This document shows positions 43,956 to 53,406 of a DNA stretch of 64,000 nt, one piece after another; the first letter of the stretch is position 1; each line of letters opens with the position of its first letter. Source of the stretch: Rhabditoides inermis (taxonomy: Eukaryota; Nematoda; Chromadorea; Rhabditida; Rhabditidae). The DNA lies in assembly GCA_963966185.1 (NCBI GenBank), contig CAWZYM010000214.1:868079-932078 (forward strand). The letters are read 5' to 3'. Below the pieces are notes generated by a model, which had not been told where the DNA came from, searched no databases, and saw nothing but the letters and a program-made list of their open reading frames with translations. The position numbers were made by a program, and so were the translations under genes.

Positions 43956-43975
43956 CACTGATACAAAGGTCAGTG
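43956..43975. promoter_or_regulatory. Palindromic promoter element between P2 and P3
   Basis: CACTGATACAAAGGTCAGTG has perfect 6-base arms (CACTGA/TCAGTG) around TACAAAGG. It contains AAAGGTCA, an extended nuclear-receptor half-site. Nineteen bases recur with one change upstream of P4 (45776-45794, inverted). Confidence 0.5.
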
Positions 43976-44086
43976 ATCGTGTTGACAATTTCATATTCAT
44001 ATTTCGGGAAGACTCTTACACTATAAATACAAAACAAGTTTGATAAAATGATAATCCAAAAACGTCCAAAAATTACCGATCGACAG

Positions 44087-44094
44087 TATAAAAG
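44087..44094 (+). promoter_or_regulatory. TATA box of P3
   Basis: TATAAAAG, 49 nt before the donor of the presumed first exon (44143|44144). Confidence 0.6.
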
Positions 44095-44230
44095 TAAGGT
44101 ACCCAAGAGTGAAAACAGGAGCTCCAGAAGCACTAAAACGAAGGTGAGTGTGAGAGAGAGAGAGGAAGAGAGAGAGAGTGAGAGAGAGAGAGAGAGAGAT
44201 AGAGAGAGAAGTTGAACTTTAGTTTTTCAG

Positions 44231-44320
44231 ATGAACATGAAGAAGCGTCTCTACGGTCGCAGAGGCCACGGCACGCTAGTCGTCAAGCTGCGCTGTCTCT
44301 TCCTCCATCCACGCTACTGA
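44231..44320 (+). CDS. Basic micropeptide gene P3 (29 aa)
   Basis: The second exon starts at the ATG right after TTTTTCAG and encodes MNMKKRLYGRRGHGTLVVKL followed by RCLFLHPRY. In the other three copies the first exon ends in ATGAAG or ATGCAG. Here the matching place reads ACGAAG (44138-44143), so the first-exon start is lost and translation would begin in exon 2. The C-terminus is extended by nine residues compared with P1. AATAAATATT follows at about 44381. It is the only plus-strand member. Confidence 0.6.
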   Translation: MNMKKRLYGRRGHGTLVVKLRCLFLHPRY

Positions 44321-44856
44321 AGAACTCGACCTACCGTAACCTCACTTGATTGTGTTGTATTGTGCATGTACTCACACTAATAAATATTATTCACAGTATG
44401 TTGTTGTAGAACTGAAAACAAGTTGCGCCGTCCCTTCTTCCATTCACGCTATTGAAGAACTTCTCCGTAACCAATTGATTTGCTTACGGCAGTGGTTACA
44501 AGTATCACATACCCCACTTGATTGTATTGTATAGTGCATGTACACTCAAATAAATATTATCACAGTACGTTGTTAAATAATTGAAAACAAGCTGCGCTGT
44601 CCCTTTTTCCACCCGTGTTATTGAAGAACTCGACCTACTGTAACCTCACATGATTGTATTGTTTTGTGCATGTACATTTATAAATATTATTCGCAGTATG
44701 TTATTGTTCATAGAGTTGAAAACAAGCTGCGCTGTCCCTTCTTCTACCCGCGCTACTGAAGAACCCGACCTACCGTAATCCCACTTGATTGTATTGTATT
44801 GTACATGTACACTCATAAACTCAGAAATATTATTCACAGTATGTTGTGAAAGAACT
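44279..44856 (+). repeat. Four tandem copies of the P3 tail and 3' UTR
   Basis: The unit holds codons for KLRC(P/L)F(F/L)xPRY and stop, then GAACTCGACCTAC, a GATTGTATTGTATTGTGCATG stretch and AATAAATATTATTCACAGTATGTTGTT. Copies begin near 44279, 44417, 44580 and 44713. The downstream three keep the short coding end without the peptide's basic core. One read-through mRNA could use any of several polyadenylation signals. Confidence 0.8.
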
Positions 44857-45450
44857 GAATTTTCGATTTGTTACCAACTATTTAAAAAAAATATATATAT
44901 AGACAAATAGTGTAATATTTGTAATTTGTATGTGTGACTGGTTTTCTTGTTTGTCCCTACACTGCGAAGCGAGAAGGCAAATGACCACTTCAACTTGAAA
45001 AATATGAAGATTTTTTTTTAAAATCATGACATGACATGCTTTCCTTCTGTGCGAAAGAACGACGTTTTTCGTTGCTTCTGCGGTGGTGGCAGAAACAATA
45101 TTGTAATTACAATTGGTCCCACCACGACTTAAGAACTGTGCGTGATATTAACTAGGTTAAACAGTCCACTTAAATATTTTGCTCCATGTACATGTGGATA
45201 TATGGATTTGTGGTGGACGAAATATATTGTATATCAACGAAACTGCGTAGTAGAAACACATGAACAATGCACATTCATGAACAAATAGCAACAAATGTGG
45301 GACTAATTTTTATTATATACAAAGTTATACAAAGTTATTAACGAGGCGTGCGGAGCAGGAGCCTTAGAGAGACGGATCTGAAAAAAACACACACCCATAA
45401 AATTGAATTTAAAAAAAAACACATGTTCGTAAAACTACGAATTACGTTTT

Positions 45451-45557
45451 TTAATGCCAGCGCAGCTTGACGATGGTGATTCCGTGGCCCTTGCGGAGGT
45501 AGAGACGCTTCTTCATGATCACCTGGAAGACCACCTCTCTTTCCTCTCTCTCTCTCT

Positions 45558-45598
<41 letters not shown>

Positions 45599-45608
45599 AA
45601 ACCTTCAT
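45451..45608 (-). CDS. Basic micropeptide gene P4 (25 aa)
   Basis: Two coding exons, 45608-45603 (Met-Lys) and 45522-45451 (VIMKKRLYLRKGHGITIVKL, then RWH and stop). The intron starts GTTTGAG and is a (GA)n tract on this strand. The TATA box lies 65-72 nt upstream of the ATG. Exon 1 shares AACAAGCAGCAG with P1. The promoter also shares a block with P1 (TCTGGAATTGCGAATAA near 42416 and 45749). The function is unknown. Confidence 0.6.
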
Positions 45609-45672
45609 AGTTGAGCTCGAGTGGTAGTGAATGCTGCTGAACTGCTGCTTGTTTCCGATTTGCTTCACTTTA

Positions 45673-45680
45673 TTTTTATA
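45673..45680 (-). promoter_or_regulatory. TATA box of P4
   Basis: TATAAAAA within TATATAAAAATAAAG on the minus strand. Confidence 0.55.
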
Positions 45681-45775
45681 TACAGTATATTATCACAGTA
45701 TCAAGAATTTATGAGCTTGTTTGGTGTTTATAGTTTGAGAAGACTGTTCTGGAATTGCGAATAATAACAACACGG

Positions 45776-45794
45776 TCAGTGACCTTTGTATCAG
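45776..45794. promoter_or_regulatory. Second copy of the CTGATACAAAGGTCA element
   Basis: TCAGTGACCTTTGTATCAG, about 100 bp upstream of the P4 TATA box. It is the complement of the P2/P3 element with one mismatch. Confidence 0.5.
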
Positions 45795-46194
45795 AAGCTA
45801 CCGTAGCACTCTAGACACAACATATTTTTTAGTCGGTAGAGTGCGAAATGCATAACACCGATCATTAAAAGGTCTTTGTATTTGAATCAGTAACAGTGCA
45901 AGAACAACTTTCTGAGCGAATAACAGCATGTTGTGATTAATTTCTTAATATATGGAGACTACTGTTTGTAAAAATCTGCAGACATGGCGTGGGTTGGGTA
46001 TTCGATAAGAAAAGTACTTTCGAACATCGCGCTAACTCACTCAATTATCGTGCGAACTTTTTTCGGAACTTTCGTCCCACATTCCATGCGCTAATTTTTG
46101 TAGCTCACATGGTGTGTGAGAGAGAAAAGTGTGGAAAATTCCACTACAAAAATATCCACGAGTACTGTCAAGTAGACAACTAGTATTATTATCT

Positions 46195-47920
46195 ATGAGC
46201 TCACCTGACACCACACCGTTGATTACAACTACCGTACCACCAGTGGTCACTGGTTTTGTGACTACTGTAACATTCCGAGTTCTTTGCGGCGTGGTCTATC
46301 TGATTCTTGCAGTTTTTGCAATTGTTCTGAATATAACTTACTTGTGTATTGCTTTAAAGGTTAGTTACTAAATCATTTCGCATTATGATATCCCTTTCAG
46401 AATTACAAAACATACAAATCAACGTTTTACATAATCACTACGTACGCATGTGTTGCTAACTGTGGCGCACTCTTCTCACAGTTTCTTATCTGCATCCCAA
46501 TGACATTCACAGCCTACAACGTGGGTGTGAACGATACTTACTTTTTTCATTATTAATATTTCAGTATTTCACCGGACCATATGTCAGCATTTTCCACGGC
46601 GTTCTTGCCACGGAAACAATGTCGTTTTACAGCGGCATGGTACTTTCCCTGGTTCTAGCGACGAATCGGTGAGATGGAAAAAAGTTGTTCCTTAGGAAAT
46701 TCCTCAGTTTCATTCGTTACCGAGGACAACATAGTTACATAGTTTTCAAATGTCACCTTGATTCCAGATTCTTTGTCTTCGTTCGACCCTCTCTGGGACA
46801 CGTCATCTTCCCGCAGATGAAACCGCGACGAGCGCACATGTGAGTGTCCTGGGATGACCAGTAACGTGGTCGCTTCCAGCTATTGTTGGGTGTCGATCCT
46901 CATCTGTGTCGTTTTCTTCACGCTCACCTCTCAATTCGGTTGTCGCAAGAACTTCTCCACCACCCAGTTCTGCATGTACCACAAGTGCGAGCCGGGGCAG
47001 ATCGGCGATCTGATGATGAAGGTACGAAGCCTATTCCACATGAAAAAAACTCTGATCTGACTGTCTTTACAATTGCCATGTTTTGTTTTGTGTTTCTCTC
47101 TTACGCCCGTTCTCTTCTCTCACGCAGAAAAACTGCCCGTCATAAGTGCTCTTGCAGCCTGCGGGGGAATAGAAAATAGTTGTGAATCAATCGCAAATAG
47201 ATAAATATTATAAAGAAATGTTGTTTTTAGAAGCTTCTATACGTCGGCGTCGGTATTCCCATAGCAGTTTTTCTGTTGTACGTCTTGATTTTCCTCGCGA
47301 TAAACGCGCAACGCAGCCTGTCGCAGAAGAAGTTCTCCAGCACCGAGATCAATGTGTTGATACAAGTAAGTTGCAATGGAGTAACAAAAACCTTTTCTAT
47401 ACACGTTTGGGTGTCAAAAGGTTCTGACGCAAACATCGCTCTGCCAAACTACCCTTTGTTCTTAACCGGTACTAGGATGTTTGTGATGTTTGATGATTGA
47501 TTATTGATACCATATGGATAAACTATTATTATTAAAAAACCCATTTTCATCCTCAGAGCGTGCTGATCAGTATCGGCCTGGAAGCGGATATGGTCATGCT
47601 GCGACTGTCCTACTTGTTCACGGGAGAAGCCGGGTATTGGGGCACATTTGCAGGTAATTCAAGTTATTCAGATGTGCATTGAGAGTTGAACACACAAATT
47701 TGCCACAATTGCACATGAATATATGAAATTGTGGCAAAAAGACCCACATTTTCCAGTTAACATCATGTTCATTCTGAACAACACGTGCGCTCCATTCGTC
47801 GTGTTTCGTTTCAACCGCGACATGAAGAAGGCTCTCGTGAGAATGATCCAAGGAGGACAGTCAACGTCCACCCATCAACAGTCCCGAGTCGTCACTGTCG
47901 TGTCCAATGTAGTGAAATGA
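46195..47920 (+). CDS. Seven-transmembrane chemoreceptor-like protein R1
   Basis: Eight exons join in phase: 46195-46359, 46401-46520, 46565-46668, 46768-46839, 46880-47021, 47231-47365, 47557-47653, 47757-47920 (332 aa). A Thr-rich N-terminus precedes TM1 (LCGVVYLILAVFAIVLN). TM2 follows YKSTFYIITTY. TM3 ends LVLATNR where other receptors have DRY. An extracellular loop has GCRKNFSTTQF and a conserved Cys (HKC). TM7 has NIMFILNNTCAPFVVF in place of NPxxY, and the tail is Ser/Thr-rich. This is a nematode serpentine receptor, probably of the Srx/Srsx kind; the class is not certain. It faces R2 tail-to-tail and is the only plus-strand copy. Confidence 0.85.
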
Positions 47921-48951
47921 ATCTGTACATACATTACTTTTCAATTAACTTGTTTGAATTTTCTGTAGAATATTTAAGAATATGACTTTTGTATTAAGTA
48001 TGTGCATCGTGGGAACTGTCTGTGATTATTGCAAAATAAATTTGTATCCACTTTCTTCACACCATCGTTGTCTCGAAACTACGTGTGATTTCACAATTCA
48101 GCAATGATAAGGCTAGAAAGTCAGAGGTGATGAATTGATGGCACATCAAGTGCTACTCAAACAGTACATACTACTGAAATTGAAAAAGGACTTTGAGGAC
48201 ATCCGTATAGTTTGAAACATTGTATTATTGTCGCCCTCCCCCCCCCTAGTACGAATGTTTTGTAGTCAGCGTGATAGGTATTTATTACAGACTTTTCGTA
48301 AATGAACTTTGTATGTCTGAGTGAGAATATTGCAAAATAAATTGTATATCCACTTCGGTTGTCTCACACGCTCGTTGATACTTATTATAGATCGTTACTG
48401 TAACTGTTGCGCAGTTGGCGACAAATGAAAAAAAGGACAGTGCGTGTGACTCCGCGGCTCACTTTTAATCAGACCAATCACATGTCATTATCGACAAAAA
48501 ATGTGTTTCATCAGCTATGAAGATCGACTTACAAATACATACAAAACAATCCCACAAATGCACGCACCACAAGTGCAATCTATGTAACTTGTATGTAACT
48601 TATATGTATAATATTATATGCTATTATCTACATATGAATGTAAATCTATGTAACTTGACCGCAACATAACTTTGGCACGTGCCTGCTCTTCTCAGATGAT
48701 GCGTTAACATCGCAAAGAGACCAGCCGACATAACTAGCAATCGACAGTTTTTCCGTTTATCTTAAACACGTCTCGAAAAAGGACAACAAAACTCACATAT
48801 TCCCACAAACACCATTACAAACTGGAACTAGACTGACAACGGGATTCACATCTATACACATCACGAATCACTTCAAGCGAAAACATATATCAAAAGCTAC
48901 GTGGGGTGACTGCTCGCTCTTCGTAAAGAATGCGTTCGCCATCTCCAATTG
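47921..48951. repeat. R1-R2 convergent intergenic region with a duplicated 3' UTR
   Basis: The end of the R1 transcript (TATTGCAAAATAAATTTGTATCCAC near 48030) is repeated near 48327 (TATTGCAAAATAAATTGTATATCCAC), each with its own AATAAA. No coding exon is seen in the rest. Confidence 0.5.
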
Positions 48952-50630
48952 TCAGTTGATGGAATCGCCGAACATGCGCGAGTGTTTCTTGTGCACGGGC
49001 TGCTCGCCGCGTAGAAGAGCGAGGAATGCGCGCTGCATGTCCGCATTCACACAGAACACGACCGCCGGACCCACGATGTTGTTGACGATGAACACCATGT
49101 TCACTGGAAAAAGTTGACAGACGTATCCACCATTGCGGAAAATTTTCAGATGCTGAATCGGACTTGTCAAAATCTCGATTTGTTTTATTCAAATTTTGAC
49201 TATGAAACGCTATTCTACATTGAAACCCACCAACTAGCGCCGCCCAGTAGGCGTCATCGCCGGCGAAGAGCCTGGAGGCGTACTTGCTCACCACATCCCC
49301 GTACAGACCGAGGCTCATCAGGAAACACTGAAGATTTAGTATGAGAGAAAATGAAAATGACGGAAATGTATCACATTCATTCGCAGAGTTACTGGGATGG
49401 ATGAAATTTTTGCAAGTGTAAAACGACTTGTCCCACTTGATTGTTCCACCGCCATCAGTCCGCTACCCATCTCATTGTTCAAGTGTCAAACAAGCAACAA
49501 CAAAGTGTTCACCTGCATGGCGATCTGCACCTCGCCGGTGTCGAAGGGTTTGATGGAGATGCACGTGAACACGGCGAGGAAGAGAGTGAAGATGACCGCG
49601 GGCAGGATGGTCTCCGGGTAGGCGAGGAACTGAAACGAAAACTCGTGTCCACAGCAAAACTCCCAATTCCCGCTACATGGTGTGCGCTAACATTCTTCAG
49701 TTTGTATAGTTTGGTGTCATTTTAGAAGCATGTCTTACCGCCATCATGCCGCTCCCTACTTCATCCGGATCACAGACGTGATACATGGCGTAAAAGTCGG
49801 TCCTGAACCGCTTGCGGCATCCGTTGAACGAGAATATGACTACGTAGATGAACACTGCGGACATGGCAGTCAGGCAGTAGCTGTAAAGAAGAAGTCACTC
49901 TCGTCAAAACAGTTCCTTCAAAAGGTCTTCGAAACATGCTGTTTAGTCCTGTTTCGAAGACGTTTCGAAGTCAGTATCGGAGGGAGTTTCGAAAAGACCG
50001 AGCGCTACTTAAACCTTTGTACTGACTAACTGGAAGATGGGCAACTCTCACAAATGCGCTCTCGTATCCGAATCCGTTGTTGGCGGAAAGACGACTCTTG
50101 CTAGAGATGGACATACGAAAGTGAGAAATCTGAAAGCGATTCAAGTTAACATGAAATGTCTGCTTACCGATTAGTTGCGCCCAGCGAGCACAGAAGAAAT
50201 CCACTATAGTAGGCAAGTGATTCGCATGAAAGAATGATGTGCGTTGTCGTTTCATCGTGAACGTACTACATTGGTAGGAACACATTGTTTAGTAAAAAAA
50301 AGTTCTCACGTTATATCCAGCAAACGTAGCAGGAATGCATATCGTCAACAACGCAAACAGAGCGAAACAATTGAGAATACAACAATACGATGTGATCACA
50401 TAAAACGTCGATGATTTGTAGGTGTTGTAATTCTGAATAGAAAATACTAAACATTAAAACTAAATGCAGTTCACTTTTAATATTATATACAAGAACATGA
50501 CGTTGAGAATGGCAGCTGTTAGTGCCAACGCTAGACAAATGGCTCCAGAAAGATAGCGGAACCCCGGGGTTGCGACGAAGGACATTGGTGGAAGCACAGT
50601 ATGCACGACAAGCGTTGGCTGTAATGACAT
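48952..50630 (-). CDS. Seven-transmembrane chemoreceptor-like protein R2
   Basis: Eight exons in phase: 50630-50475, 50432-50310, 50265-50168, 50129-50052, 49880-49739, 49629-49513, 49327-49231, 49103-48952 (320 aa). It has the same architecture as R1 and R3-R5 but is the most diverged. TM3 ends CSLGATNR and loop 2 has GCRKRFRTDFYAMYHVCDPD. TM7 reads NMVFIVNNIVGPAVVF, having lost the Cys-Ala-Pro of the others. The donor of exon 7 could be one of two. A CTTCGAA-family element (49919-50011) sits in an intron. It may be a separate subfamily. Confidence 0.82.
49919..50011. mobile_element. CTTCGAA-family palindromic element, copy 4
   Basis: From AAAGGTCTTCGAAAC to GTTTCGAAAAGACCGAGCGCT. It lies between exons 4 and 5 of R2. 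Confidence 0.6.
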
Positions 50631-51387
50631 GGTCAGCCGGCGACGTCAAAAGAGCAATGTTTTTTCTTCGAACACCGTTTCCCACGGTGTGCAACCTCGT
50701 GCGGTGTACCCCCATACAAAATGTATGGATCTGAGATCCTCTAAGCTTGCAAACTTGGAAAAGATCAAAAACCATCAACACTTGGAAAATGTAGAATGAT
50801 TATCATAGAATTATCGGACGGACAAGACGATTTACAATGATGAATGTAGTCTAATTTGTTTTTCATGTTCAAAGTACTGAGAAAAAATATCAATGGAATG
50901 ATTTTCAACAATGGAAATATCGTTTATCAAAGCAGTTTCTGTGCAGAGAGTTTCGACGCTTTGTGTTTGGGAGACAAAACAGTAGAGTAGATGAAATCGA
51001 CAGTTTGCAATCTTGCCCAAAAACAAGGCAACTAGGCAATTTTGAGCAGAGCTACAGCCATGTTGTCAGAAGTGCAACAATGGCTACATCGGCCACATCG
51101 GTAGGTATTGTTTGTCTGTGTTAATATCGATTCACTTGTTGTTTCTAAGTCAAAGTATCTTTATTAGTTGGTAAATTCGTTTGTATGTTTGATATAAACC
51201 TTTTTGAGAGATAAGTCTACGTAATACGGATTTTTGCATTTGATCGGTTTTGGTTCTGAAAGAGAATGGTAGACGCACAAGTACAATTGAAAACATGAAA
51301 GCGTGTCCAATAAGAAGGTGTCACGACAGCTCTTGCTCTTGAGTACATGTTTTATTCAAAATGTTCTTTCAAACTACATTTCAAGTT
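50631..51387. other. R2-R3 intergenic region
   Basis: The R2 promoter side and the R3 3' flank. AATAAA for R3 lies at 51356-51351 on the minus strand. I see nothing else that can be named. Confidence 0.4.
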
Positions 51388-52889
51388 TCACATCGTCACT
51401 GTAGTCTTCCTGAAGATCTTCGAATGGACCGTGGTTGTTTCCGGAGTTGCTCCCAGAAGACGTAGCAGAGCTCGTTTCACGTCTTTGCTGAATCTGAAGA
51501 CAACGAGAGGCGCACACATGTTGTTCAGGATGAAAAAGATGTTCACTGAAAATGAAATGTAAAAGAAATGTGATATCTTGTTTTTTGATATGACTATGGT
51601 AATATGAAAGATAAAACACGCTCAAAATGGGTGCTCACCAGCAAATGTTCCCCAATATGCAGCTTCGCCCTTGATAAGTGGAGACACACGCATTATTAGC
51701 ATATCCGCTTCCAGTCCAACACTTATCAAAACACTCTGCATTAAAAAAATTGGTGTTATTCTAAACAAAAACGGTCTTGCCTGCATCAATATGTGAATCT
51801 CGCTTTTTGCGAATGTTTTCTTCACTACTGCACGTTGAGTGTTTATGGAAAGAAATATGATAACATAGAGCAAAAACAATGCGACAGGAATAGCGATTCC
51901 GGCGTGTAAAGAGATGTTCTGAAAGGAAAGAATAGTGATCACTACTTATTGAGGCGAGGCCAGACTCGATTATGTATCAAAACGCCGCTTCATGATACGA
52001 AAAACAAACACTTTTTGAGGATCTTTCTGGAGATGTGCGGCCGTTCTGAGATCTTTTTGAGGGTCTTTTGCCAGCAAAATTTGAGTCTGACCTCTACTTT
52101 AACTATACCATCATCATGAATCTGCCAAACTGTTCCGGATCACAGCGATGAAACATGAAGAACATCGTTGTGGAAAAGAATTTGCGGCATCCAAATACAG
52201 ATGTCGCAAAGAAAAAGAGCACACATATACCAACAGAGAACCAGCAGTAACTAAAATATTTGTTGACCTAAATTATACTTAATAGTCTAAAACTAACATA
52301 TGTGTCCTCAACGGTTTCGTTCGGGGAAACAAAATTTCAACAAGACTTGGGTAGACGAAAACGAAGAATCTGAAACAAATGGACGTTGATTTATTTGTTT
52401 GCAGGCAAAACCTGTTTCCTGCGAGCAAAAGCGATAGCATCATACCGCTGAAATACGCCATTGTTTCACTGATGAGTATTGTATGAGAGAGGATATCGAC
52501 AGTGACATACTGAAGTACAACTTTTTTCAGCAAACAAAACAAGCGCTCACATTGATAGCCATGAAAGTTGTTGGAATACATATAATTACTTGAACCAGCA
52601 GAGCAACACAGTTAGCAAAACAGTTGTATGAGGTAATGATGTAAAACGATGATTTGTATTGTTTGTAATTCTAAACAAAACATGCGAGTTTCTCATGATC
52701 GGTATATCTTACCTTAGCGACGATGTACAGAAAAGTTACGTTGAAAACTACTGCAGCAAATACCAGAATGGTGTAAATCATACCACACAAAATCCGAAAA
52801 CCTAGTGAGGTCACAAATCCTGTCACAATTACGGGAGGTACTGTGGTAGATGAAACAATGGGTTCAGTAGAGGAAAATGACAAGTTCAT
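51388..52889 (-). CDS. Seven-transmembrane chemoreceptor-like protein R3
   Basis: Eight exons in phase: 52889-52713, 52670-52551, 52509-52412, 52369-52298, 52250-52109, 51918-51781, 51735-51639, 51545-51388 (333 aa). The N-terminus is rich in Ser/Thr/Pro. TM1 is LCGMIYTILVFAAVVFN, TM3 ends SLLLAGNR, loop 2 has GCRKFFSTTMF and HRCDPEQ, and TM7 is NIFFILNNMCAPLVVF. Intron 6 is 45 nt, GC-AG, and open in frame, so a version with 15 extra residues is possible. It is closest to R4. Confidence 0.87.
51736..51780 (-). other. 45-nt in-frame GC-AG intron of R3
   Basis: Donor ATGCAG|GCAAGA, acceptor AATGCAG. The length is divisible by three and there is no stop codon. R4 has a GC donor (GCAAGT) at the identical place, while R1, R2 and R5 have GT. 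Confidence 0.7.
51954..52095. mobile_element. Short TIR element (AGGC-GAGGCCAGACTC), copy 1
   Basis: Inverted ends GGCGAGGCCAGACTC and GAGTCTGACCTCTACT. The centre is TGTATCAAAACGCCGCTTCA. It matches 61001-61110 and lies in R3 intron 5. Confidence 0.55.
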
Positions 52890-53103
52890 ATTGGATCAAA
52901 TGATATGAGTGCCGCTACGAGGGCTTTATATAGATCTTTTCCATAATTTCGCGTGTTTCCTACTACAAAATGTTTAAATCATACTGAATTCGTGCGCGTG
53001 TTCTGCGTTTTTACAAATACTTAGGCAAAGTTATCTTTGCGAGGCCAAACCATGCTGGCTCATTACAAGAAATTCAAAGAAGTAATGCATTGAAAAATCA
53101 TAG
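52890..53103. promoter_or_regulatory. Upstream region of R3
   Basis: A TTTATATAG stretch near 52923 is the best TATA candidate, about 35 nt before the start codon. No other gene is seen. Confidence 0.3.
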
Positions 53104-53190
53104 TACACATTCGGTTTCGGTCCCTTCCACCAGACCGAATGTGTAAACCTACCAGCCGGGACCATCATCAGTGATGAACCGGTAGGCAAG
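53104..53190 (-). ncRNA. Hammerhead-like structured repeat, copy 1
   Basis: On the minus strand the order is TTCATCA, CTGATGA, TGGTCCC, ACACATTCGGTC, TGGTGGAA, GGGACC, GAAA, CCGAATGTGT. CTGATGA, GAAA and the GTC triplet are the three boxes of a hammerhead ribozyme. Three helices can form: TGGTGGA with TTCATCA, GGTCCC with GGGACC, and ACACATTCGG with CCGAATGTGT. But the GTC strand sits inside the helix II loop, which a standard monomer does not allow. It lies about 200 bp 3' of a Penelope-like reverse transcriptase on the same strand. Confidence 0.35.
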
Positions 53191-53406
53191 TGTACAAAGT
53201 AGTATTACAAGAAAAAAGGGGAAAATATTTCTAGAGGGTTATCGATCGTCTACGACGCTTAGGGATAGGGGTCAACAAAAATTGGGAGCAACCTAACGAG
53301 AGAGGGGAATGCGACACGACTGATTTGAGAGCGGCGACTGCGAGTCACATAGACTTTTAGTGCAGATCGGTAGATCAGACAGAGCGCAGAGAAAGAGGGG
53401 ATGAGA

